Source: Carposina sasakii (Eukaryota; Arthropoda; Insecta; Lepidoptera; Carposinidae). From it: a stretch of 64,000 nt of DNA. The position numbers and the translations under genes are program-made. Position 1 is the stretch's first letter. The number at the start of each line of letters is the position of its first letter. The stretch is from the NCBI GenBank assembly GCA_014607495.2, contig CP053163.1, positions 3,328,716-3,392,715 on the forward strand, in the 5' to 3' direction. Positions 54,165-64,000 of this stretch are shown one piece after another. Under the pieces are notes generated by a model. That model saw only the letters and a list, made by a program, of their open reading frames with translations. It had not been told where the DNA came from and made no database searches.

Positions 54165-55392
54165 ACTTAACTCAGATGACGAATTTTACCATGTTTAAAA
54201 AAATCTGTGAGAAGTTCCTCTGTACAACGCTCTTGCCATGCACAAAAGATGATGCCGCTTATATATTCTAGTGAAGCACAGCAGCACAGTACTTACTAAA
54301 AACCCATAAATAAACATCAGAAAGTCGACCATCGACTATTCCATCATCATTATCATCTATCATAGAACAGATGTTATAATAATTAATAACAGATCAAAGC
54401 TTCCTTTAAGATAGGATTTGAACCTGCGACCTTGAAGGTGGAAAGCTGAGAGCGCACTGATCGATAATGCATTTTAATCAGTGCTGCAGCTTATAATGTC
54501 ACCATTTATGTATGTATGTATACACATCCCATACATCATCCTATTGCAGCCCACTATTGTATGTATGTATGTCTCTCTCAGGGCTCGCCACAAGGCTCAA
54601 TCCCCCAATAAGACACAATTTAGGGGTAGCTTAGACTATCTTTTCACAGCTATCACATATTTTTCTGTAAATTGTAATAACATGTTTAACTAGTATAGTC
54701 GTTTAGACGTCGCTTTGATGTAAGTTAATCTTCAGGCTCATGTCAACCCTGAGCTATCAGCACTTTATAAGTAGGTACATTGCAATATGATTGATGACGA
54801 AGGTTAAACTACGTAAAAGTCAATTTGTGCCATATACCTTTAAACAATGAAACGATTTATTAGGTAATCCATTTATGTCATTTTTTAACAAATGGTTGTC
54901 ATGGGTATTAGTTTCACAAAATCTCCATTATTTAATCTAAATATAACTACAAAACTTGTGACGGAAAGGGCCATGATAGCAATATATCAAGCGATATCCC
55001 AGTGTCCTTGCATTGCTGGAAGATTAAACCTTGTAATGAAGGGCACATTCCTGCGCCCTCCGTATACATATAAAGGAAAGTATGAACCTACCATTTATAA
55101 GAATATACACTCAGAAATCATACGTAGAATGTAGAGATATATGTACTATAAAGATAGGTATTGAAAGAGAATAAAGAGCTTATACGAAGAATAAGAAGAA
55201 GACAGGTGTACACATAAACTAATACGTATCTACTTGTATTATAAGGATAAAGTAAAATCTTTTTAAAATAGTTGACTTTTTTAAACACGAGACTGTATAT
55301 ATATATATAGTATATATAAAAAATCCGTGTTACTGTGTATGTTCCGAATAAACTCAAAAACGAGTCAACTGATATTCATGAAAATTGGCATA
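54165..55392. other. intergenic with repeat scraps
   Basis: 54210-54290 resembles the 3' end of repeat C. 54405-54440 has a T-arm-like GGATTTGAACCTGCGACC. 54505-54630 carries TATG microsatellites. An 80-codon plus frame at 54892-55134 is unassigned. Confidence 0.4.
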
Positions 55393-55780
55393 TACAGGGT
55401 GTTTTTTTGTGGCCACCTTTAACGAAGGGTACGTATTCTATACATGAAATAAAGTAAGTTTATGCCAAAAAAAATGCTGGGAAATAAATTTATTTTTTTG
55501 AAAAAATTTTTTAAATTCCTTGATCATGCGAAATTTATAGTGTCTAGTGTTTATGTTAGTTTTTTTATAGACAGATATTAATTATTTTACGTGAAAAAAT
55601 CCTGCTACGCGCGTCTATGTGCATTTATGCAGAAAATCGCAGTCTATTTACTCAACTTTGGACCCTAATATTTTTGAAACCAGACACTTCCCAGGTATGC
55701 TTCCATGGAGAAAAATGATCGTGATGATGAGGAGATTCCGTAGTTTTCGGGAACGTTGACGACCAAAAATCATCCTGTAT
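55393..55780 (-). repeat. repeat A, copy A4 (intact)
   Basis: Full-length, minus-oriented. Serves with A1 as the empty-site reference for both Polinton insertions. Confidence 0.8.
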
Positions 55781-55939
55781 ATGTAATTTGGTCCAACTTA
55801 GATGATAGGATAGTTATTATTTAAATTAATGGTCTTAATAACTAATAATTAATAAAAAACTGATCATCAACGTTGGTTGTTGTTATTAATCGTACGATCC
55901 ATAAGTCTGCAACAGATGGCGCCTTCTGAATTCTTCTGT

Positions 55940-55982
55940 CTTTTCTGCAGTCCACGCGGACGGAGTCGCGGGCGTCCGCTAG
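55940..55982 (+). mobile_element. Helitron-like 3' end, best-preserved
   Basis: TCCACGCGGACGGAGTCGCG then GGCGTCCGCTAGT: GCGGACG and CGTCCGC form a perfect 7-bp stem followed by CTAG, the textbook Helitron terminus. Confidence 0.65.
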
Positions 55983-56295
55983 TAGTATATAAAAAAAACT
56001 GTGGGTCTATCTTTGTGAAAAAAAAAAACTGCTGTAGCACGTAAACTTGTATATGTTTGAACCAAAGACCTTACATTGCGCCTTTGATTTGAATTGAACT
56101 TTAGTATGAACTACTAATCAATTTTATTTTTTTAATTTAAACTCCTAATATACCTAGTGATTGCAGGTAAAGGAAGTGCACTACTTAGGAAAACTTTTTA
56201 CAAATGTTTTTTATTTATTCAAAAAGACAGCATCAATAAACTGAAAAGCTTTCAGACTGACTTAGCTATCTTCAGCCGTGTAGTTTTATTTCAAC

Positions 56296-56500
56296 GCTAG
56301 TGGACGCCCGCGACTTCGTCTGCGTGGACTGCAGAAAAAACAAAATGTCGAAATTATCTGGGATATAAAGTAGCCAATCCGTAATCCAGGGTGTCAGCTA
56401 ACTCCATACCAAATTTTATTAAAATTGCTCCAGCCGTTTTTACGAGAAAGAGTAACAAACATCCATCCATCCATACTCAAAAACTTTCGCGTTTATAATA
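56296..56500 (-). mobile_element. Helitron-like element, minus
   Basis: CTAGTGGACGCCCGCGACTT to CGCGTTTATAATAATAGTAC. Same subfamily as 25677-25880. Confidence 0.65.
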
Positions 56501-57899
56501 ATAGTACGAGTAGGATGACCAGAGTTAGAGATTTATTTTTACTCTGCGACTTAGATAAAATGCTGCTCCACGATACATTGGTGACAGTCAAGCAATTTTC
56601 TAAGTTGCTGCACCGATTCTGAAATTGAATTTTCAACGAGAAACCTGTTGCATTTTACGCCAATTTCATATAGGTATACATATACTATGTATAAGATGGT
56701 ATATGCTAGTATATCGAAACGTGACGGGACTCTACTGCGGGATTTTAAATCTAGTTCCGCGTTGCATCCCCTAATTTCGAGAAATGTAAAAACATTGTCA
56801 AAAGGCATTTTTGGATGGCAAGATTACACGATAAATTACACTTTTTTGTAACTACAAATCTAAATATATTTATTCTAAATTCTCATGTTATACAAAATAT
56901 ACACACTTATATGCCACTTTCACGGAATACATTATTTCCTTAATTTATGGTCGATGTGTTTTGGAATCTGCAAAGGAATTTAATAACAGCAGCTCAATAA
57001 TTTCATTGTTTTGCATATTCAGCTTAAAAGGAGAATGCTCAAATTCCTTAGCAAAATGTCCCATACTTAACACTCATATTCTGTGGCCAAAGTTTTTAGC
57101 ACTAGTTTAGATCTCAATTTGATCGTTAATTAATTTAATTAATTACTACAATTTCAGCTATATGTATCCAAGACCAATGACCGCCACTGCGACTGGTTAG
57201 AAGCAGACCGCATCTGACAGATACCCGCAAATCTGACTAGGTCGTCCGACCATCTCGCGGGTGGCCTTCCCTCGCTACGATTACCGGTAAATGGTATCCA
57301 CTAGAGAAGCTCTTGGTCTGATCGGCCATCGGTACTTATTACTACTTTATATTAGGTATATGACTATATTATTTAATACTACTTTATAAATCAATAAAAT
57401 AAACTAACTCTGTTGATTTACTTATTTTCAATAAATAGGCGCTAAATTTCTTTCATTTTAATGCAGTTGAGTGCATTATGTCAGACTCTATATAAAAATT
57501 GGCTAACCCCTTTGCGTTATGATGGGTAGCAGAAACTACACAAAACTTTGCTCAAGTCACATCAGCTGTTAATAATAAAGAGTCCTTGACGGTAGGCAGC
57601 TGCCACGGCAGGTGGTAGCCGTCCGTAACGGTCGGCGCACGCGCACCCTTACTGCCAAGACGTTTTGTAACATAAGTTGTAAAATAAAATTGTAGAAGGA
57701 TTCAACTTTTAATTTTTGTCATTTATTTTTTAAAGTCAATACATGCTATTATAAAAGAATTTAAACATTTGTTTAAATTAAACTCTGTCTAAATTTGTCA
57801 TAAAGGTGTCTACTTTATTTTGTAATAACACCGAATGTGCAATTGTGCGAGCCTTAAAGCCTTTGTTCGTTTTAGTTAGGTTAGGTTAGTCTATTTCAG
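56501..57899. other. intergenic, no gene called
   Basis: 65-85-codon frames at 56425-56851 on both strands overlap each other and are unsupported. Around 57585-57660 there is a GC-rich patch with GTAGGCAGCTGCCAC. TTAGGTTAGG occurs just before 57890. Confidence 0.4.
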
Positions 57900-58105
57900 C
57901 TTTGGAGATTTTTTTAAAATGGGATAGGCAAGCATTTCATACATGGAAACTTATGGAGACCAACGTGATCCAAGGTAGTAAGCATTACCTACAATGTTAT
58001 AAAATCAATTTTGAAGAAACCCCACACTGTCACATACTCGTATCTGAAAATATGACCAGTCAGCGCCTCATTCTGATGCCATATCCCTGTCATAGAACCC
58101 TACTA
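57900..58105 (+). other. candidate host exon, unidentified
   Basis: A 206-bp open segment preceded by CTATTTCAG and followed by GTAAGT, both good splice consensus sites. The reading includes KWDRQAFHTWKLMETN and SENMTSQRLILMPYP. I recognise no family. It could be chance, since AT-rich DNA yields many such sites. Confidence 0.3.
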
Positions 58106-59035
58106 GTAAGTTAGTGAAAATGGTATCACATCGCTCCCTAATAGTTCTTATGAATTAAAGAACAGTAACTTAAAAACTCTCAAACATTGGTTTCTTTGTA
58201 CGAAGGCTGAGTCACACTCTAAAAATGTTTATGATAATCCAGTTAGTGCGGGTTATCAATATTAATGCATTTGTTGTGTTTAAACAAAGCATTCATTGAC
58301 GTAACTTTACCTTACGTAATAGAGTATCTTCGGTACAGCTGACAATAGTTGTTGAGTGTGTTTCATTTTTGCTGAACCATTTTTGATGAAACATGCTTAT
58401 CTACAATTGATTGTTTTAGGTTCTTTTCTTATATGGTTGTTAGTTCATCGTATTTTAGTTATACTATGTAGTTTTATAAGAAAGTACTTAAAAAGACAAC
58501 ATTCAAAACATGTTGGAAATACATTAAGCACCTATAATAGTTTCAAATATTTGTTTTCCTCATCTATTGGTCTCTGTGTACGTACACAATAATTATTTAC
58601 TTTATACGAGCGAGAGTTCTTTCTTGGAAAGCCCACTGTTTACTTCGAAAACAGTAGTATGCGATTTTTCCAATAATCACATTCCTGCACATTTTGCTCG
58701 CAGTTCCGGTAATAATATAAACTAATATTTATAAAAAATAACGCTACTTCTATTATTAGAGTTGTATTTATCTGGTTATGGAGGAAAACCATATACAGTA
58801 TACGGAATAACATTATCCTTCTGTTAGTCACATCATTGCATGCCTATTAAAATTATTTTTAACAATTTAAATCTATTTATTGAGCGGTACAAATAAACTG
58901 GAATACATTTTATTCTTCCCTGCAAAATATAATTATTATGTATCATGTGGTACATATCTACGAAAAAAAGAATTGGGCTCACTCAACTTAATTTCGACTC
59001 TACTGGGTCGCATTTCTTTGGTAGATATCCTGATA
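58106..59035. other. intergenic or intron, no gene called
   Basis: A 78-codon frame at 58356-58592 has a hydrophobic stretch (LIVLGSFLIWLLVHRILVIL) but no supporting context. Confidence 0.35.
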
Positions 59036-59250
59036 ATATTATAAACGCGAAAGTTATTAAGATGGATGGATGTTTGTTACTCTTTCAAGTAAAAATGGCT
59101 GGAGCGATTTTAATAAAATTGGAGTTAGCTGACACCCTGGATTAACACATAGGCTACTTTTTATCCCGGGAAAATATGTTTATCCCGGATAATTTCTACA
59201 TTTTGCTTTTTCTGCAGTCCAGGCGGACGAAGTCGCGGGCGTCCACTATT
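59036..59250 (+). mobile_element. Helitron-like element
   Basis: ATATTATAAACGCGAAAGTT to GGCGGACGAAGTCGCGGGCG then TCCACTAT. The final CTAG has changed to CTAT. Confidence 0.6.
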
Positions 59251-59479
59251 TAAAATATGGAGGAACCAATAGCGGTTGGAATTCGTCACGTGACTTGACG
59301 AACGCGCCATAATGAAGGTATTGAAGTAACGAAACTCTATCGATTGAATGGAGAAATAATGTTTCTTTGTCTAAGGGCCTTATGTTACCTTTTTTCACAG
59401 TAAATGTTTAACTTGTCCATTTAAACCAAGTTAAATAACCAACCATTTCGTTATAATCAATTATGACAATTGATATAGT

Positions 59480-59762
59480 TACAGTAACCCTTTCGTTTTG
59501 GCCGCGTGGTGCCGGCAGAGTAGAATTCGTACCACCCCATGTCTGTCCGTGGGTATCGTACAAGGCGATTAAGGGTTTCCGGGAGATGGGCAGCAGCGCC
59601 TCCCGTGTTGACAACATAGTCCAAAATACAAACTGCGGTCACCAACCCGCCTGCCCAGCGTGGTGACTATGGGCAAATACCCCCCATGGCAGTCTTGTGG
59701 CGTGCCCCGGGGGAGGCCTACGTCCAGCAGTGGACTGTAATAGGCTGATGATGATGATGATG
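59480..59762 (+). mobile_element. repeat E, longer non-LTR 3' end
   Basis: TTGGCCGCGTGGTGCCGGCA, then CCACCCCATGTCTG, CCAGCGTGGTGACTATGG and the GATGATGATGATGATGA tail. Non-coding 3' UTR, 5'-truncated. Confidence 0.7.
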
Positions 59763-59785
59763 AACCCTTCCGTACGTCCTGTAAT

Positions 59786-59916
59786 TTATTATTGATATAT
59801 TTCATCACGAAACCGGAATCCATCAACAAAAGCTGATCCGAAACTGCTTTGGGATTTAGACAAATGTAGCAAATGGCTTTGGCGAGATCCATTTTTACTC
59901 TAGCTTCAGGTTTCAT
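59786..59916 (-). other. candidate coding exon fragment, unidentified
   Basis: The complement reads KMDLAKAICYICLNPKAVS then DQLLLMDSGFVMKY, in unbroken frame with non-repetitive codon use. It might be an exon ending at GTACGG. Neither border is convincing, and the retroposon at 59480-59762 lies directly downstream. Confidence 0.3.
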
Positions 59917-60411
59917 ATTGTTACAGAGAAAAACTTACCTACCTTCTTACGGGCAACAGTACTTACAAAGCTTACCACCATTACGATTAGGCCCTTTTTG
60001 AGAATTGAGAATAATTTAAGATGTGTTCAATTTCCTTAGAGGATGAATAATTTTTTGTGGATTGATTGGAAGGATAAGACTTTGCCGGACTTTTACCGAC
60101 CAAATAGAAACAAATCTAGAGAAAGTTTAGGTAGAAAGTACCTACCCTAAACCTACTAACTCTCTACATAGGTAGATCCTAATAGAGACAGATATCACAA
60201 ACTAACATTAATATTGGTGTGTTCGTGGATTTTAACATAAAAGCGTTAACAAATGTATTCATTTGAAACTCGAGTAAAACCTCAAAGCCCATCTACAAAA
60301 TAGATCAAAGGCTTTATTCAAAGCTGCGCTCAGCCATATTCAAGGCTATAAAATAAAGGACACAGGGACTGATTACTTTCGAGGATCGAATTCCGGATTT
60401 GAAGAACTTAC
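59917..60411. other. intergenic, nothing seen
   Basis: No supported feature. Confidence 0.4.
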
Positions 60412-60652
60412 ATGAGAATTTGGCCGCGTAGTGCCGGCAGAGTAGAATTCGTACCACCCCATGTCTGGCCGTGGAGTTCGTACGAGGCGATTAAGGGTTT
60501 CCGGGAGGTGGGCAACAGTGCTTCCCGTGTTGACAACATAGTCCAAAATACAAACTGCGGTCACCAACCCGCCTGCCTAGCGTGGTGGTCTTATGGCGTG
60601 CCCTGGGGCGGCCTACGTCCAGCAGTGGACTGCAATAGGCTGATGATGATGA
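60412..60652 (+). mobile_element. repeat E copy
   Basis: GGCCGCGTAGTGCCGGCAGA to the GCTGATGATGATGA tail, with an internal deletion of the GACTATGGGCAAATA part. Confidence 0.7.
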
Positions 60653-61828
60653 CATGAGAATTTTCGCATCAAATCTTTTTCGAAGAAACAGTGGACGCAA
60701 AGAAGAAGATATAAATCTTCTGATTCATACGAGTAGAGTAAGAGCCAGTGCAGGTACAGTAGAATAACCAATTTAATATTTAAAGTAATTATAGTAGTAT
60801 TCATATTAATTACGACATAAGTGAAGAAGAAGTTAAAGATAAATTACAACGTATTAGAGTTAGCAAGTCTATCATAAAAGTATTTATATGACATTCATAC
60901 ATACATAGCAGACACGGCTGTTTTCCGAAACGGGGTAGCCAGAACTGTGGTATTATAATAGAGATCCTACTGTCACGTTTAGCCAACTTATATGTAGTAT
61001 TTAATATTCAACATACATACTTAAAGGAAAATGTAAAGCAAAAAGGCAGCTGCTAGAAAAATAAAAATTATAGGAAATTGCTCAAATTCAATATCTTCAT
61101 GGGTTACACGGGTTTTATCAAGGTTGATTTTCTATTTTTGTGTGAAGTGAAAATATACTTTTCAAGTCCAATGACAAAAGGTTTACTTGTTTATAGACGT
61201 GTGTTCTCTCTCACCGCTCTGAATAATAGATGCGAACAAGAAATTTTGGTACTAATTAGCTTCTTAGAAATTCTGTTCAACCAATTGTGTGGAATAAATG
61301 ATGTCTTTCCTTTACAAATAGATCAATAACATGTAGGTATGACATAATACTTTATTATTTTGTGCCTTAGCAATAAAGGAAACCTAGGAACTCTACCGCA
61401 GTATTGGTACATACAATCTTGCTTTTTAAATGTATACTTTATTTTTAACAGAAGACTAGGTAGGTTACAAAAAACAGTGTTTAAATTCTTTTGTAATAAC
61501 ACGGGTAGCGAAATTTTCTGTTTAAGGAATGTAGAAAAGACCTGATGTGTTTGTTGTCTTTTACAAACGAATGGTCCTTTCCACCCAAATGTCAGACAGG
61601 TGAGGAGCGTACCGGTTCAAGCCTGGCTGCCAAGGTGACGGCCTTGGGGGGATACCCTCCGTAGCGGGATCGATTCACCCCACCTTGAGGGTTCTAGAAC
61701 GAGTTAGATACTTTTTAAGTTAAGTAAACTTGCCCTTACTTGTTGTAAGCTAATTGTAAGGTTCTATGCGGCGTATTTTTGTAGCGTAAGATTACAAAGC
61801 GACAACGTCGCGCGCGGTTTTGCAACAC
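60653..61828. other. intergenic; one repeat C scrap
   Basis: 60913-60985 has CACGGCTGTTTTCCGAAACG. An open segment at 61443-61545 follows an acceptor-like TTTTTAACAG and encodes RRLGRLQKTVFKFF; unassigned. Confidence 0.35.
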
Positions 61829-61960
61829 AACAATTTTACGAGCGATAGCGAAGTTCGCCATGTTATCAAAACATTTCTTCGGTTAGCCTTCATCACGCGT
61901 CATTTAGATAGCTTTCTATTGAAGGACATGTTTTGATAAATTTCGCTATCGCTCGTAAAA
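61829..61960. repeat. 132-bp inverted repeat (foldback)
   Basis: Arms TTTTACGAGCGATAGCGAA and TTCGCTATCGCTCGTAAAA are perfect complements, and just inside them TTATCAAAACAT/ATGTTTTGATAA pair as well. The centre is about 50 nt. A small MITE is likely. Confidence 0.75.
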
Positions 61961-62509
61961 ATGTTACATTGTCCAACTAAACTATCAGCGGTCTTTACAA
62001 ACTCAGTTCTACGGTTATAAAACTCCACGCTATATCAAATTGATTGCATATAGTAACAATTTTAATTAAACATCAAGTCATGCCACACCAGCACAACATA
62101 GCTAATTAAGAAGGAACAAGCAACAGTGGCATGTGTGCAAAGATCATACCAATTAACGTTCGTTAAAGACGCCGATGCCACATAACCCGTGAACAAATGT
62201 TTTGAAATAGGTTTATGAAGAACGAGCTCCTTTAAAGTCATGTAGTGCTGGTAGATATTTAGTGAGCATTAATATTACAGTATACAAAAACTGAATTGAT
62301 AACCTCTCTATTTTGGAGTTGGTAAAATAATAATCATCAATCAGCCCAGATTACACACAGTTGGGTCTTCCCTACTACGTCATTCACACCGCTCTAGTAC
62401 CTAGTAGTTAGGTACGTAATTAGAAGGTACGACAAATTTTTAATAATCGCTGAGTACGAGTAACAGCTATTTCAAAGGAATTTGACATATCAACGCAAAA
62501 ATTGTAACA
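61961..62509. other. intergenic, no gene seen
   Basis: No supported feature. Confidence 0.4.
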
Positions 62510-62664
62510 ATGTTATGCCTACTGCTCTGGTTTTACAAGATACGTAAGCCAGCGTGTCCTGTGCCTTCCTTATACTGCCTACCGACGACTATGGCGATGG
62601 CGCTGAATGTCCGTCTACCTTACCTTACTGAGCTTTTTGCTGTTCTGTGTATCTATTATATCTG
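62510..62664 (+). other. candidate first exon, unidentified
   Basis: ATG-led open segment ending TATATCTGG before GTAAGT. It is leucine/tyrosine-rich with a final hydrophobic stretch (LTELFAVLCIYYIW). No family recognised; may be chance. Confidence 0.25.
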
Positions 62665-63189
62665 GGTAAGTAAAAGTAAAAAAAAAAACTGTTGCCAACA
62701 CGCCAGGAGGATGATGTTAGTATAAATTAATGAAGTTTTTATATCTCATTCTAAATGAACATTTTGTACCTTGTATAATGTTTGTATAAGAAATAAATAT
62801 ATTTAAACCTAAGTACCATTTACTGCTTTGGTCCACCTATTGTCTAAGATGTATATAATATGCACGCATATTTATAGGTAAGCAATGGGCATATTTAGAT
62901 ACTTCGTACTCGCTTGAAACATACTTGTATAGCTTTTATTCACTTTATTAAATATTGCATACTTATAGCCTCTAGAATACTCTAGGAAGGAAGACAGGTA
63001 CTAGGTTAAATTAACAGTTTCGCAAGGAAAGGATATACTGCATCTGAGTAATGTGTTTTATGAGTCACATAGGATTTTGAAACAACGCTATTTTGTACCG
63101 TTCCATTTGTCACCCGCTTTGCCCTACCGGCTACCCTATGGAGGAGTTCTTACAATTTTTTTGTTAACTGGTGATTCTACATACATATT
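62665..63189. other. intergenic, no gene seen
   Basis: No supported feature. Confidence 0.4.
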
Positions 63190-63440
63190 AACATTATAAG
63201 GGGTGGCCAGAACTGCAGTATCGCGAAGAAGTTCTCATAGAAACGTTTAACAAAGGTGCTAGATGTTAGAACATCAGTTACAAGTTGCTAATTCACTGAC
63301 ACTGACAGAATACCCCAGAGTTCCTTAGTCGATCTTTACAAGTTGGACGGAAGAAGATGCAGATGATGATGTATTTTAGGAATGCCCCGCATCTTTTGTT
63401 TCCTTATGAATGGTATCCTGTGCTGATGCGGGCCTTTACT
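63190..63440 (+). repeat. repeat C copy
   Basis: GGGGTGGCCAGAACTGCAGT ... CAGTTACAAGTTGCTAA ... GAATGCCCCGCATC, followed by an inverted scrap (TGCTGATGCGGGCCTTTACT). Confidence 0.6.
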
Positions 63441-64000
63441 ATGTAAGGTAGCTAAAGGTTTTCAAAATAAAATCTCAATCTCATATGATACGACTCCTCG
63501 CGTCTTACTTACCACTATTGCGGTTTCCGTTGCTAATGTTATGGGATAGCTGTAGTTTTTTTTTACATATGTATAAATTGATTTATTGGTAAATAAGTAT
63601 GTACGTAGTATGTACCTGCTACTAATAAATGTTGCATGCTTCTATGAACATTATTAGTATGATGATCTTATTAATAAAATTCCTGGGTAGGTAAGTAGGT
63701 ACTTTTAATTTATTTGGTAATAAGAAACGGTAATTAATTAATTGGTCGAGTATAATACTTGTTATAGTATAATACTTATAATACTTAGGAAATTGTGCAT
63801 AGTTAATTATTATACATTAATTATTTTATAACTTATAAAATTAACGATCGGTAGTTGAAAGGTGTTTAACCTTATGGTAGGTTATACTTATAGTTTCAGA
63901 TGAAAGTTTCAGATGAAAGTTTGTGAAAATAATATTTTTAGAGATCCATAAACGTAGGAGAATTATGCATAAATAAGGTGTGTCTACGTCGACGAATACC
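63441..64000. other. intergenic, nothing seen
   Basis: AT-rich, with a direct duplication of TTTCAGATGAAAG near 63893-63918. Confidence 0.4.

Noticed and set aside
57880..57895. Telomeric TTAGG repeats
   Set aside because: Only two units (TTAGGTTAGG); far too few, and similar words occur by chance.

Overview
The window is insect nuclear DNA, most likely from a moth or butterfly (Lepidoptera). It is AT-rich and crowded with repeats of kinds familiar from that order: Helitron-like elements beginning near TC...TAATATTATAA and ending in a GC-rich hairpin plus CTAG, non-LTR retrotransposon 3' tails running into (GATGAT)n or (AAT)n, tRNA-like SINE heads, palindromic foldback elements and a C-terminal fragment of an RTE-like reverse transcriptase. 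No complete host protein gene could be supported. A few isolated open segments near 57.9, 59.8 and 62.5 kb have splice-like borders and are listed only as candidates.

The main content is two almost identical, intact-looking endogenous Polinton/Maverick (adintovirus-like) elements of about 13.18 kb, at 11191-24367 and 26149-39324. They lie in the same orientation, 1.78 kb apart. Each starts with AGTAGTACGG and ends with its complement. Each has long terminal inverted repeats (469 and 542 bp) made of hairpins and repeated modules. Copy 2 has a clean 6-bp target duplication (AACGCA); copy 1 has AATAAT with a 3-bp ACT slip. The flanks differ, so these are two insertion events. Both hit copies of the same ~390-bp host repeat, at different points in it. 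By eye I found about seven differences between them, and those in genes are synonymous, so the amplification is recent.

In each element ten genes run on the minus strand in a compact, often overlapping array. In transcription order they are: packaging ATPase, a 312-aa acidic protein, a 125-aa protein, a DDE integrase with C-terminal chromodomain, a phospholipase A2-domain protein with a pVI-like hydrophobic stretch, an adenain-like cysteine protease, a penton-like minor capsid protein, a 47-codon micro-ORF joined by ATGA overlaps on both sides, the major capsid protein, and a 164-aa protein that may have a nuclease fold. One small gene faces them on the plus strand next to the right terminal repeat. 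This is a full virion-building and integration set.

The notable absence is replication. No family-B DNA polymerase, helicase or Rep/NS1 gene is visible in either copy. The 12.7-16.2 kb part (and its twin at 27.7-31.2 kb) holds no long ORF. It holds a ~2.84-kb block bounded by 70-bp inverted repeats and filled with host repeats and odd tandem arrays. Beside it lies an inverted fragment of the capsid gene. The element therefore looks like a capsid- and integrase-encoding Polinton that has lost or replaced its polymerase and must copy itself by some other route.

The rest (1-11.1 kb, 24.4-26.1 kb and 39.5-64 kb) is non-coding host DNA with nested repeats, including a 678-bp TA-flanked MITE at 50 kb that carries a second foldback element inside it, and one tRNA-like locus at 54.1 kb.
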